Positions 7,946 to 16,192 of a stretch of DNA of 64,000 nucleotides are shown here, in pieces. Position numbers and translations under genes: made by a program. The notes below the pieces were generated by a model, which saw nothing but the letters and a program-made list of their open reading frames with translations, was not told where the DNA came from and made no database searches. Source of the DNA: Streptomyces sp. NBC_01689 (lineage in GTDB: Bacteria; Actinomycetota; Actinomycetes; Streptomycetales; Streptomycetaceae); assembly GCF_036250675.1 (NCBI RefSeq), contig NZ_CP109592.1:2542001-2606000 (forward strand), given 5' to 3'. The number at the start of each line of letters is the position of its first letter. Within the stretch, counting starts at the first letter, position 1.

Positions 7946-8001
7946 ACGACCGGGGGCCCTGCGGGGCACACCCGAGGGCCTCCGTGCCTCGCCGCCAGAG
8001 G

Positions 8002-8574
8002 TCAGCCGACGCCCGCAGCGTCCAGCAGGGCGGTCACGGTCCTGGTGGCCAGACCGTCCTCCAGGGTCTCGATCCGGGACCCGGCGCGGGCGCTCGCTCC
8101 GTCGAAGACCAGCATCAGCTGCCGGGCGAGGAACGCCGCGTCCCGCGCGCCCCCCAGCTCGGCCTCGGCGCGGAACCTCTCCTCCAGGCGGTCCTTGGCC
8201 CTGCCCGCCACCACGCTCGCCGGGTGCTCGGGGTCCTTCAGCTCGACCAGCGCGGCCAGGAAGGGACAGCCGCGGTACTCGGGGCGCGTGGAGACGTACT
8301 CCGCCCGCTCGAAGACGTGCAGGATGCGCTCACGGGGCGTGCCGTCGGCCGCCGAAGCGGGCGCGAGCTGCTCCTCGTAGAGCGGGATCCGGCGTTCGAG
8401 ACTCGCCGCGAGGACCTCGTCCTTGCTCGTGAAGAGCTGGTACATCGACCGCTTCGAGACACCGGCCGTCCTGCACAGTGCCTCGATGCCGACGGAGACG
8501 CCCTCGCGGTAGAAGAGGTCGGCCGCGGCGTCCAGCAGCCGGTCCCTCGTGGACGCCTTGTCTGTTGTGGCCAT
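8002..8574 (-). CDS. TetR/AcrR family transcriptional regulator
   Basis: This 190-residue regulator has a TetR N-terminal helix-turn-helix: RDRLLDAAADLFYREG, VGIEALCRTAGVSKRSMYQLF, TSKDEVLAASL (about 10-60). A C-terminal ligand domain contains YRGCPFLAALVELKDPEHPA, common in the YcdC/LmrA-like TetR_C group. An operator, AAACCGATCGGTCT (8608-8621), lies 33 bases before the start. Near-identical copies precede the SDR gene at 11001-11702, so this protein probably represses both itself and that gene. Confidence 0.93.
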   Translation of the reverse strand: MATTDKASTRDRLLDAAADLFYREGVSVGIEALCRTAGVSKRSMYQLFTSKDEVLAASLERRIPLYEEQLAPASAADGTPRERILHVFERAEYVSTRPEYRGCPFLAALVELKDPEHPASVVAGRAKDRLEERFRAEAELGGARDAAFLARQLMLVFDGASARAGSRIETLEDGLATRTVTALLDAAGVG

Positions 8575-8607
8575 ACGGGAAGGCTACCGCGCGGGAACCC
8601 GACGCGG

Positions 8608-8621
8608 AAACCGATCGGTCT
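8608..8621. promoter_or_regulatory. TetR operator AAACCGATCGGTCT upstream of its own gene
   Basis: A palindrome centred on CCGATCGG lies 34-47 bases before the TetR start. It differs by one base from AAACCGATCGGTTT, which occurs twice before the SDR gene at 11722-11735 and 11754-11767. Confidence 0.78.
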
Positions 8622-8737
8622 ACCGGGGTGAGTGGGCGTCGTCACATGCGACGGTCCGCGCGTGACAGGCCACTGAACAAGCGCTTGGATAGTGACATTC
8701 GAGAGTGCGCCCACCCTCGCCCGCACTGGAGGCCCCG

Positions 8738-9598
8738 TTGCTGTTCACGTCCGTCGACGATGTCTCCGCCCGCCTCGCCGAGACCGGCTATCTGGCCTCC
8801 CCCGCGGTCGCCACCACCGTCTTCCTGGCCGACCGCCTCGGCAAGCCCCTGCTGGTGGAGGGCCCCGCCGGGGTCGGCAAGACGGAGCTCGCCAAGGCCG
8901 TCGCACAGGTCGCCGGGGCCCGGCTGATCCGGCTGCAGTGCTACGAGGGGGTCGACGAGTCCCGGGCCCTCTACGAGTGGAACCACGCCAAGCAGTTGCT
9001 GCGCATCAGCGCCGGCCGCGACGAGACGTGGGACGAGGCCCGCACGGACATCTTCAGCGAGGAATTCCTGCTGCCCCGGCCGCTGTTGACCGCCATCCGG
9101 GGCGACGGCCCCAAGGTGCTGCTGATCGACGAGACCGACAAGGCGGACGTCGAGGTGGAAGGCCTGCTGCTGGAGGTGCTCAGCGACTTCCAGGTCACCG
9201 TCCCCGAGTTGGGCACGATCACCGCCACCAGCCGGCCCTTCGTGGTGCTCACCTCGAACGCCAGTCGCGAGCTGTCCGAGGCGCTGCGCCGACGCTGCCT
9301 CTTCCTCCACATCGGCTTCCCGGAGGAGGAGTTGGAGCGCCGCATCGTAGGACTGAAGGTGCCGGGCCTGGACGAGGCGCTCACGCGGTCGGTGGTGCGG
9401 GTGGTCGGCGCGCTGCGCGAGATGGATCTGCGGAAGGTCCCCTCGGTCGCCGAGACCATCGACTGGGCACGCACGCTGCTGGCGCTCGGCGCCGACACCC
9501 TCGACGAGTCCGTCGTACGCGACAGTCTCGGCGTACTCCTCAAGCACCAGGACGACATCCTCAAGGCCGGCGCGAAACTCGACCTGGACGCCGTGTGA
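8738..9598 (+). CDS. MoxR-type AAA+ ATPase
   Basis: A 286-residue MoxR ATPase reading LFTSVDDVSARLAETGYLAS at the start. Walker A is GPAGVGKT (42-49), Walker B VLLIDETDKAD (from about 127), sensor 1 VVLTSNASRELSEALRRRC with arginine-finger region. MoxR ATPases act as chaperones that, with a VWA partner, mature or remodel metalloenzymes or complexes. TTG 8738 is chosen because GGAGG lies five bases upstream; a GTG at 8705 in frame has no good ribosome site. The stop overlaps the GTG of the VWA gene by four bases, so the two are coupled. An AAGCGCTT palindrome near 8678 is a possible control site. Confidence 0.9.
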   Translation: MLFTSVDDVSARLAETGYLASPAVATTVFLADRLGKPLLVEGPAGVGKTELAKAVAQVAGARLIRLQCYEGVDESRALYEWNHAKQLLRISAGRDETWDEARTDIFSEEFLLPRPLLTAIRGDGPKVLLIDETDKADVEVEGLLLEVLSDFQVTVPELGTITATSRPFVVLTSNASRELSEALRRRCLFLHIGFPEEELERRIVGLKVPGLDEALTRSVVRVVGALREMDLRKVPSVAETIDWARTLLALGADTLDESVVRDSLGVLLKHQDDILKAGAKLDLDAV

Positions 9599-10974
9599 GC
9601 GCGCCGGCCGGGGTGACCCGGCGGCTGACGGAACTCGTCGGCGCGCTCCGCGCGCACGGCGTACGGATCGGCACCGGCGAGACGGTGGACGCCGCCCGGG
9701 CGATGGAGGCACTCGGCCTGACGGACCGGGAACGCCTGCGCGAGGGCCTCGCCGCCACGCTGCTGCACGGCACGGCGCAGCGCCGGGTCTTCGATCCCGC
9801 CTTCGACCTGTACTTCCCGCGGCTCGTGGGCGTACCGGGGAGCGGCGCGGCGGGCACCGACGCGCCCGCCGCCGACCGGGAGGAGCTGCGGGACCGCCTC
9901 GCGTCCGCGCTGGCCGCCGACGACGCGGCGCTGCTGGCCCGGCTGGCCGTGGAGGCGGTGGACGGCTTCGGGGGGTACGGCTCCTCACCGGGATCGGACG
10001 GCTGGTCCTCGTACCAGACGCTCGACCGGCTGCGTCCGCAGACGCTGCTGGCACGCGCCCGTGACGAGGTCCGGGCGCGGTCCGGCGCCGCCGGGTTCAC
10101 CGACCGGCTCCTGGAGGACGAGATCCGGCGGCGCATCGAGGACTTCCGCGCGCTGGTCGCGGCGGAGGCGCGACGGCGGGTCGCGGAGCGGCGCGGCCGG
10201 GACGAGACCGCCCGGCGGGCGGTGGCCCCGACGGCCGACCGGGTGGACTTCCTCTTCGCGGGCCGCGACCGGCTCGCCGAGCTGCGCGGGGTGGTCCAGC
10301 CGCTCGCGCGCAAGCTGGCCACCCGGCTCGCCGCCCGCCGCCGCCGGGCCGCCCGGGGCACCGTCGATCTGCGGCGGACGCTGCGCGCGTCGCTGTCGAC
10401 GGGCGGTGTGCCGATGCGGCCCGTGCTGCGCCGGCGCCGGCCCGTCCGGCCCGAACTGGTGCTGCTGTGCGACGTGTCGGGGTCGGTGTCGGGCTTCTCG
10501 GACTTCACGATGCTGCTGGTGCAGGCGCTGCACGACCAGTTCGGCAAGGTACGGGTGTTCGCCTTCGTCAACCGGATCGACGAGGTGACCGGTCTGCTGG
10601 AGCACGGGGCGGCCGACCCGGAGGGGCTGGGTGCCCGGATCCGGGCCGAGGCCACGCTGACGGGCTGGCACGGGAGCAGCGACTACGGCGTCGCGTTCGG
10701 CGAGTTCACCGAGCGGTACGCCGGCGCGGTGGGCTCGCGTTCGACCGTCTTCGTCCTGGGCGACGCCCGTACGAACATGGCCGACCCGAACCTTCCGGCC
10801 GTCCGGTGCCTGCGCGAACAGGCCCGGCGCGTCTACTGGTTGAACCCAGAGCCGCGGTCCCAGTGGGGCACCGGCGACTCCGCCGCGCCCGAGTACGCCG
10901 GCCTCGTCGAGATGCACGAGTGCCGCAACGTCCGGCAGCTCGGCGACCTGATCGGCCACCTGCTGCCGGTCTGA
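9595..10974 (+). CDS. VWA domain-containing protein (CoxE-like) paired with MoxR
   Basis: The 459-residue protein has a helical N-terminus (TRRLTELVGALRAHGVRIGTGET) and a C-terminal von Willebrand A domain. MIDAS residues are in DVSGSVSGFS (about 292), GSSDYGVAF (about 360) and VLGDARTN (about 388). The layout matches CoxE-type partners of MoxR ATPases, here adjacent to the MoxR gene with a GTGA overlap. In the carbon monoxide dehydrogenase operon CoxD/CoxE load the active site; here no target enzyme is adjacent, so the client is unknown. A 6-bp hairpin (10982-10999) follows the stop. Confidence 0.88.
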   Translation: MSAPAGVTRRLTELVGALRAHGVRIGTGETVDAARAMEALGLTDRERLREGLAATLLHGTAQRRVFDPAFDLYFPRLVGVPGSGAAGTDAPAADREELRDRLASALAADDAALLARLAVEAVDGFGGYGSSPGSDGWSSYQTLDRLRPQTLLARARDEVRARSGAAGFTDRLLEDEIRRRIEDFRALVAAEARRRVAERRGRDETARRAVAPTADRVDFLFAGRDRLAELRGVVQPLARKLATRLAARRRRAARGTVDLRRTLRASLSTGGVPMRPVLRRRRPVRPELVLLCDVSGSVSGFSDFTMLLVQALHDQFGKVRVFAFVNRIDEVTGLLEHGAADPEGLGARIRAEATLTGWHGSSDYGVAFGEFTERYAGAVGSRSTVFVLGDARTNMADPNLPAVRCLREQARRVYWLNPEPRSQWGTGDSAAPEYAGLVEMHECRNVRQLGDLIGHLLPV

Positions 10975-11000
10975 GCGGCGGCCGGGCGCGGATGCCCGGA

Positions 11001-11702
11001 TCAGGCCGACAGCTGCGGGTACATCACGGTGATGTCCCGGGAGAGCTGGGCCTTGACCTGCCGGGTGAGGTCGTCGGCGAGGACTTCGAGGGCGCCGGAC
11101 TCGATGCCGTCGAGGGCCTGTGCCGCGACGCCCTCGGGCGACGACTTCGGTGCGTCGACGTGCGCGGCCATGTCCGTGTCGACGTAGCCGACATGAAGTC
11201 CGGTGACCTCGATGCCGCGCGGCTTCAGGTCCAGGCGCAGGGAGTTGGTCTGCGACCAGAAGGCCGCCTTGGACGCGCTGTAGGAGCCCAGCAGACCGAT
11301 CCAGGACAGCACGGAGTGGACGTTGAGGAGGTGGCCGCCGCCGTTGCGCTCGATGAGCGGCACGAACGCGCGGGTGACGAGGAGCGGGCCGTAGAAGTTC
11401 GTCTCGAACTCCCGGCGGACCTCCTCGACCGGGGACTCCAGGAAGTTCGCGTTCACCGAGGCGCCGGCGTTGTTGATCAGGAGAGTGACGTCCTGGGCCT
11501 GCTCGGCGGCGGCGGCGACGGACGCGGGATCGGTCACCTCGAGGGCCAGCGGGACCGCGTCGGGGTGCGTGACGGTCCGCGGGTCGCGCGCGGTGGCGTA
11601 CACCTTCTTGGCGCCGCGCTCGTAGAGGCCCTGGACCAGCGCACGGCCGATGCCCCTGCTGCCGCCGGTGACCAGGGCGACCGAACCTTCGATGGATGTC
11701 AT
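11001..11702 (-). CDS. SDR family oxidoreductase
   Basis: This 233-residue short-chain dehydrogenase has the nucleotide motif VTGGSRGIGRA (11-21), NNAG (77-80), and catalytic residues in NVHSVLS and YSASK (Tyr141, Lys145). It is close to the DltE/YciK-like single-domain SDRs and would use NAD(P)H on an unknown carbonyl or alcohol. The ATG at 11702 follows GGAGTTCTC. Two perfect AAACCGATCGGTTT operators directly upstream, matching the site before the TetR gene at 8002-8574, suggest that regulator controls it from 2.4 kb away. Confidence 0.92.
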   Translation of the reverse strand: MTSIEGSVALVTGGSRGIGRALVQGLYERGAKKVYATARDPRTVTHPDAVPLALEVTDPASVAAAAEQAQDVTLLINNAGASVNANFLESPVEEVRREFETNFYGPLLVTRAFVPLIERNGGGHLLNVHSVLSWIGLLGSYSASKAAFWSQTNSLRLDLKPRGIEVTGLHVGYVDTDMAAHVDAPKSSPEGVAAQALDGIESGALEVLADDLTRQVKAQLSRDITVMYPQLSA

Positions 11703-11721
11703 GAGAACTCCAGAAAATGTG

Positions 11722-11767
11722 AAACCGATCGGTTTACCTGTCCCGGTCAGCGTAAACCGATCGGTTT
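11722..11767. promoter_or_regulatory. Two AAACCGATCGGTTT operators upstream of the SDR gene
   Basis: Perfect 14-bp palindromes lie at 11722-11735 and 11754-11767, centres 32 bp apart (three turns). The first is 20 bases from the SDR start, a repressor position. The same core precedes the TetR gene at 8608-8621. Confidence 0.85.
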
Positions 11768-11812
11768 CCGAGGGCAAGTCCAAGGTGCCCGAGCGGGTCC
11801 CCGCACAACGAC

Positions 11813-11863
11813 GGCCGGGAACGCCCCGCTCCCGCCGAGGGGCGGTACGGGGCGTTCCCGGCC
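11813..11863 (-). terminator. Intrinsic terminator-like hairpin after the MFS gene
   Basis: A perfect 16-bp stem pairs GGCCGGGAACGCCCCG (11813-11828) with CGGGGCGTTCCCGGCC (11848-11863) around a 19-base loop that can itself fold. It sits 50 bases past the MFS stop codon on the minus strand. No U-run follows, as is usual in Streptomyces. Confidence 0.75.
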
Positions 11864-11912
11864 GCGTCCCGGTCCGTACCGGGGTGAGGGCGATCCAGGA
11901 GGCGCGGGGCCG

Positions 11913-13544
11913 TCAGGTCGTCACGGCCTCCGCCTGCTCCCCGGCGGGCGTGACGAGCCCCTCGGGTGCGGCGGGTCCGCCGCCGTCCCCGGCACCGTCG
12001 CCCTTCCCGACGAGGTGTCCGACGACCGGACCCCGCGCGCCTCCGGCGTCAGGACCGGTCGCCGCGTCCCCCGCGGCCGCCACCGGAGAGGCCTTCCCGT
12101 CGACCACGTACGCGGGCGTCGCCCCGCGCGTCAGCCCGACCAGCGCGACCGCCACGATCAGCACGAACGCGACCCCGGCGATCGCGAAGCTCAGGGTGAA
12201 CTGGCTCTCGGCGGGCAGCGCGGGCACTCCGGCCGGCAGGTGCGCGACCGACCTGGACGCCAGCAGCGAGGTGATCACCGCGCTCGCGATGGCGCTGCCG
12301 ACGGACCTGGAGATGGAGTTGAGGCCGTTGGCGATACCGGTCTGGTGGTGCGGGACGCTCGCCACGATGAGGGCGGGCATGGCCGCGTACCCGAAGCTGA
12401 CGGCCACACCGATCAGCAGGCCCGCGAGGATGACCGAGGCGGACGTCGAGTGGGCGGCGGTCAGCCAGGCGAATCCGGCGACACCGAACAGGGCGCCGAC
12501 CGCCAGGGTGAACCGCGCGCCGATCCGCCCGACCAGGATCCCGCCGAACTGCGCGGCGAGCAGCGAGACGACCGTGGTGGGCAGCAGATACTCGACGGAC
12601 GCGCGCAGGACCGAGGCGCCGAATCCGTACCCGGTCAGCTCCTTCGGCATCTGCACCAGATAGGCCACGCCGATGAACTGCGAGAACATCGCGAACCCGA
12701 GGAACAGACCGGCGAGGTTCGTGAAGAGCACCGGCCGGTGGGCGAACATCCGCATGTCCACCATCGGCCCGCGGACGGTCCGCTCCACGAACACCCACAC
12801 GGCCGCCATGGCCACGGCCGCGACGAACAGGCCGAGGGTGCGGCCCGAGGACCAGCCCCACTCGTGCCCCTGCGAGATCGGCAGCAGGAGGAGGACGAGC
12901 AGCCCGGCGAGCGTCACCGCGCCGAGCCAGTCGGTCCGGCCGCCCGTCGTCGACCGGGAGGCGGGAACACGTACGAGGACGCCGACCAGGGCGACGGCGG
13001 CGAGCCCCACCGCGAGCCAGAACACCCGGTGGTAGTCGGGGTCCGCGCCCCGGGTGAGCAGTCCGGCCGCCACCAGGGCGAGCCCGCTGCCGACGGCGAG
13101 CGTTCCGCTGACCATCGCCATCGCGCCGTGCAGCTTCGCCGGCGGCATCTCCTCCCGCAGCACCGAGAGGGCGAGCGGGAAGATCGCGGTGGCGGCGCCC
13201 TGCAGAACCCGCCCGACGATCAGCCACAGCAACGAGGTGGTGGTCGCGGCCAGTACGGACCCGGCGATCATCAGCAGCAGGACGCCGACCAGCGTGGGCT
13301 TCTTGCCGTGCATGTCGCCGAAGCGGCCGAGCAGCGGGGTGAAGACCGCGGCGGACAGCAGGGTCGCGGTGGTGACCCAGCTGACGTTCGCGGTACTGGT
13401 GCCGAGATCGCTCTGGATGATGCTCAGGATCGGCACGACGAGGGTCTGCATCATCGAGACGATCATGGCCGCGAGGCCGAGGACCAGGACGAGCGAGAGG
13501 TCGCCTGCGGGGCGTCTTGCCGCCCCGCGATCGGAGGGTGTCAC
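11913..13544 (-). CDS. MFS transporter, DHA2-type drug efflux
   Basis: A 543-residue proton-driven efflux pump with about 14 membrane segments. Segment 1 is SLVLVLGLAAMIVSMMQTLVV, followed by motif regions GRFGDMHGKKPTLVGV (loop 2-3, motif A) and WLIVGRVLQGAATAIFPL (motif B/C). The C-terminal tail, after VALVGLTRG, is soluble and rich in Ala, Gly and Pro. GTG 13544 is chosen because AAGGAAG lies just upstream; an in-frame ATG at 13577 lies inside the operator region and has no ribosome site. It is divergent from a MarR regulator with paired sites between, the usual arrangement for an inducible multidrug pump. Confidence 0.9.
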   Translation of the reverse strand: MTPSDRGAARRPAGDLSLVLVLGLAAMIVSMMQTLVVPILSIIQSDLGTSTANVSWVTTATLLSAAVFTPLLGRFGDMHGKKPTLVGVLLLMIAGSVLAATTTSLLWLIVGRVLQGAATAIFPLALSVLREEMPPAKLHGAMAMVSGTLAVGSGLALVAAGLLTRGADPDYHRVFWLAVGLAAVALVGVLVRVPASRSTTGGRTDWLGAVTLAGLLVLLLLPISQGHEWGWSSGRTLGLFVAAVAMAAVWVFVERTVRGPMVDMRMFAHRPVLFTNLAGLFLGFAMFSQFIGVAYLVQMPKELTGYGFGASVLRASVEYLLPTTVVSLLAAQFGGILVGRIGARFTLAVGALFGVAGFAWLTAAHSTSASVILAGLLIGVAVSFGYAAMPALIVASVPHHQTGIANGLNSISRSVGSAIASAVITSLLASRSVAHLPAGVPALPAESQFTLSFAIAGVAFVLIVAVALVGLTRGATPAYVVDGKASPVAAAGDAATGPDAGGARGPVVGHLVGKGDGAGDGGGPAAPEGLVTPAGEQAEAVTT

Positions 13545-13588
13545 GGTGTTCTTCCTTAGGAGCCCAGAAAACTGCATGTTCTATAAGG

Positions 13589-13642
13589 TTGATGTCCTCA
13601 AGTAACTCGACAGAGGTAAGCATCGAAGGTTGAGGTAGTCAA
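13589..13642. promoter_or_regulatory. Paired TTGA-N5-TCAA sites between MFS and marR genes
   Basis: TTGATGTCCTCAA (13589-13601) and TTGAGGTAGTCAA (13630-13642) are two dyads of the form TTGA-N5-TCAA in the only AT-rich stretch here, between the divergent pump and MarR genes. They are good candidates for the MarR binding sites. The second ends 22 bases before the marR start. Confidence 0.68.
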
Positions 13643-13663
13643 GTTTCGGGTTACGCTGGGCCC

Positions 13664-14155
13664 ATGTCCGCGACACCTGGAACGAGCCGCTCCACCGAGA
13701 CTCCGGACGGCGGGCACCCCGGCGTCTCCCACGCCGTACTGCTCGACACCCTCTGGGCGTCCATGGTCAGCCTCTACGCGGACCTCACCACCGCGGCCGC
13801 CGCACACGGCCTCACCTACAGCCAGGCCAAGGCGCTCAACGTGCTGCGTCAGGGCCCGGCACCCATGCGGTCCCTCGCGGACACGCTCCGCTGCGACGCG
13901 TCGAACATCACCGGGATCATCGACCGCCTGGAGGCCCGCGGACTCGTCCACCGCGAGGCCAGCCCCACCGACCGCCGCGTGAAGAACGTCATCCTCTCCG
14001 AGGAGGGCGCGGCCGTGGTGGCCGTCGTCCGCGACGGGATGCACGCCACGCACCGGGCACTCGGCGCCCTGAGCGACGACGAGCGGGCCACCCTCGACGA
14101 CCTTCTCTCGCGACTGTTCCCGGCCGACGGGGACCACTCCCCGAAACAGGTCTGA
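13664..14155 (+). CDS. MarR family transcriptional regulator (efflux pump control)
   Basis: This 163-residue MarR protein has the winged helix: LTYSQAKALNVLRQGPAPM, RSLADTLRCDASNITGIIDRLEARG (recognition), and the wing HREASPTDRRVKNVILSEEG. Its ATG at 13664 is the first with a normal family N-terminus. It faces the DHA2 pump gene across the TTGA-N5-TCAA sites and probably represses pump and itself until an unknown compound binds. A strong terminator follows at 14176-14204. Confidence 0.92.
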   Translation: MSATPGTSRSTETPDGGHPGVSHAVLLDTLWASMVSLYADLTTAAAAHGLTYSQAKALNVLRQGPAPMRSLADTLRCDASNITGIIDRLEARGLVHREASPTDRRVKNVILSEEGAAVVAVVRDGMHATHRALGALSDDERATLDDLLSRLFPADGDHSPKQV

Positions 14156-14175
14156 GCCTCCGGGGACACGACTGA

Positions 14176-14204
14176 CCCCGGACCCCGCGTGGCGGGATCC
14201 GGGG
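14176..14204. terminator. Bidirectional terminator between convergent marR and esterase genes
   Basis: CCCCGGA-C-CCCGC (14176-14188) pairs with GCGGG-A-TCCGGGG (14192-14204), a 12-bp stem with one mismatch and a GTG loop. It lies between the convergent stop codons at 14155 and 14227, so it can serve both. Confidence 0.85.
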
Positions 14205-14226
14205 TACGTCACCGACGACGGTCCGA

Positions 14227-15201
14227 TCAGTCGGTGTCCGTGCCGAGGGCCGTGCGCAGCGTGGCGATCGCCTGGGCGATGGCGGCCTCGGCCGCCTGCG
14301 TGCCGCGCAGGGCGTTGAGCATCACGAAGTCGTGGATGATGCCCTGGTAGCGGACGGCGGTGACGGGGACACCGGCCGCGCGGAGCTTGCCGGCGTAGGC
14401 CTCGCCCTCGTCGCGCAGGACGTCGGCCTCGCCGGTGATGACGAGGGCCGGGGGCAGCCCGGTGAGCTGCTCGGTGGTGGCGCGCAGCGGGGAAGCGGTG
14501 ATCTGGGCGCGCTCGGACTCGTCGGTCGTGTACTGGTCCCAGAACCACTGCATGCCATCGCGGCGCAGGAAGTACCCGGTGGCGAACTGGCGGTAGGACT
14601 CGGTGTCGAAGCGGGCGTCGGTGACCGGATAGAACAGCACCTGCTGGACGAGCGGGACGTCACCGCGCTCCTTGGCCATCAGGGTGAGCGCCGCGGTCAT
14701 GTTGCCGCCCACCGAGTCACCCGCCACCGCGATACGGGAGACGTCGAAGCCGTGCTCGGCGCCGTCGGTGACGACCCAGCGGGCGACGGCGTAGTTCTGC
14801 TCGATGGCGACGGGGTAGCGGGCCTCGGGCGAGAGGTCGTACTCGGGGAAGACGACCGCGGCCCGCGCGCCGACGGCGAGTTCACGGACCAGCCGGTCGT
14901 GGGTGTGGGCGTTGCCGAACACCCAGCCCGCGCCGTGGATGTACACGATCACCGGCAGCACGCCGGTGACACCCGCGGGGCGGACGACACGGACCCGGAC
15001 CTCTCCGGTCGGACCACCCGACACGGTGGTCCACTCCTCGTCGACCTCGGGCCCCACGATCCCGCCGGACTGAACTTCGTCGACGGCCTTGCGTCCCTCC
15101 GCCGGCGCGAGATCGAACAGGTACGGCGGGTTCGCGGTCGCCTCCGCGAAGGCCGCGGCGGCAGGTTCGAGAACGGGACGGTTGCCGGTGGCGCCGGTCA
15201 T
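14227..15201 (-). CDS. Alpha/beta hydrolase, HSL/acetyl-esterase family
   Basis: A 324-residue esterase of the hormone-sensitive lipase (family IV) type. The oxyanion motif is HGAGW (89-93; family HGGG), the nucleophile Ser163 is in GDSVGG, the acid is probably Asp260 in GEADVLRDEG, and the base is His290 in GIIHDF. It hydrolyses short-chain esters. No signal peptide is seen. The ATG at 15201 follows GAGGAGACC. It is divergent from an OhrR-like MarR gene, which is the likely regulator. Confidence 0.92.
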   Translation of the reverse strand: MTGATGNRPVLEPAAAAFAEATANPPYLFDLAPAEGRKAVDEVQSGGIVGPEVDEEWTTVSGGPTGEVRVRVVRPAGVTGVLPVIVYIHGAGWVFGNAHTHDRLVRELAVGARAAVVFPEYDLSPEARYPVAIEQNYAVARWVVTDGAEHGFDVSRIAVAGDSVGGNMTAALTLMAKERGDVPLVQQVLFYPVTDARFDTESYRQFATGYFLRRDGMQWFWDQYTTDESERAQITASPLRATTEQLTGLPPALVITGEADVLRDEGEAYAGKLRAAGVPVTAVRYQGIIHDFVMLNALRGTQAAEAAIAQAIATLRTALGTDTD

Positions 15202-15290
15202 GACGGTCTCCTCGGATCTGGTGGTGCCGCGGGCAGACTCCGGCGGCGGGTTTCGCCGTGGAGCAGCGGCACACCCGAGACAGTAGCGCT

Positions 15291-15317
15291 CGACTTAGTC
15301 GCGCACAACTCATTAGT
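15291..15317. promoter_or_regulatory. Possible OhrR/MarR operator between esterase and regulator genes
   Basis: The palindrome CGACTTAGTCG (15291-15301) and nearby ACTCATTAGT (15308-15317) form the AT-richer core of the divergent intergenic region. The spacing and position suit a MarR-type operator, but the sites are short and not matched elsewhere in the window. Confidence 0.4.
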
Positions 15318-15422
15318 ACGCGATACGATCGGGGGGACCTGAAAGATAGACTGAGCCGCCGACACTCCCGGGAGACCGGGATCACCCGCCCGACCCGCAG
15401 GCACGAGGACCGGAGCCGCACC

Positions 15423-15875
15423 ATGAGCACAGCCGGACCACCGCAGGGGGGTTCCCTGCTGCTGGACGACCAGCTCTGCTTCGCCCTGTACGCCGCGTCC
15501 CGGGCGGTGACGGCGCGCTACCGTCCGCTTCTGGACGAACTGGACCTGACCTATCCCCAGTACCTGGTCATGCTCGTTCTGTGGGAGCAGGACTCGATCA
15601 CCGTGCGCGACCTCGGCAACGCGCTGCAACTGGAGTCGAGCACGCTCTCCCCGCTGCTCAAGCGCCTGGAGGCGGCCGGTCTGCTCCGCCGTGAACGCCG
15701 CGCGGAGGACGAACGCTCCGTGGCCATCCGCCTCACCGACGCGGGGGCCCGGCTGCAGGAGCAGGCCGACTCGGTCCCCCTCGCCATCGGCGACGCCATG
15801 GGCCTGACCCCGGAACAGGACGCGACGGCCAAACACCTCCTGCGCCTCCTGACGGCCAACGTCACGGAACACTGA
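15423..15875 (+). CDS. MarR family regulator, OhrR-like
   Basis: This 150-residue regulator reads LLLDDQLCFALYAASRAVTARYRPLL at the N-terminus, matching the OhrR group in which the Cys of LCFALY (here Cys19) senses organic hydroperoxides. The winged helix follows: TYPQYLVMLVLWEQDSITV, LGNALQLESSTLSPLLKRLEAAG, RRERRAEDERSVAIRLTDAG. The ATG at 15423 gives the standard length. No Ohr peroxidase gene is next to it; its divergent partner is an esterase, so the target may be unusual for the group. Confidence 0.9.
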   Translation: MSTAGPPQGGSLLLDDQLCFALYAASRAVTARYRPLLDELDLTYPQYLVMLVLWEQDSITVRDLGNALQLESSTLSPLLKRLEAAGLLRRERRAEDERSVAIRLTDAGARLQEQADSVPLAIGDAMGLTPEQDATAKHLLRLLTANVTEH

Positions 15876-16192
15876 CGGGACCTCGCGGGCCGCCCAAGAT
15901 ATGGCCGGTTCTTCACCCCGGAACGGGTTGCAGAAGCACCCCGCCCCTCGCACGTCCCGCCCTACACCCCCCCTTTCCACTCCCCTTTCCGCGCCCCTCT
16001 CCTTTCCCCTTTCCCCGTCCCTTTTCTCCCTCGTCCGGCGTCACGGTGCGACGTAACCGAACGTGTCCGCGTTCGAAACGACGAGTTCACGGGCGCGCAA
16101 GTTTCTCTTGTGTCCATAGCGGCTAACCCGCAGATCACAGGGGTTGAAAAGGTTTCCTCCCTTTCTGCGAGACGGGCCGTGAGGTGCGCGTG
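15876..16192. other. 317-base intergenic region with a pyrimidine tract
   Basis: No gene is supported on either strand. From about 15961 to 16030 the plus strand is almost pure C and T (runs such as CCCCTTTCC repeated). The rest, including TTGAAAAGG before the glycosyltransferase gene, is less GC-rich than the genes and should hold its promoter and leader. I found no clear riboswitch. Confidence 0.5.

Noticed and set aside
7946..8001. Terminator between convergent CoA-transferase and TetR genes
   Set aside because: GGGCCCT and AGGGCCT can pair, but only six good base pairs with a long loop; too weak to list.
10467..13559. Plus-strand open frame of about 1030 codons
   Set aside because: It is an antisense shadow across the SDR and MFS genes, with Arg/Gly/Glu-biased composition. 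The minus-strand proteins there have clear family motifs.
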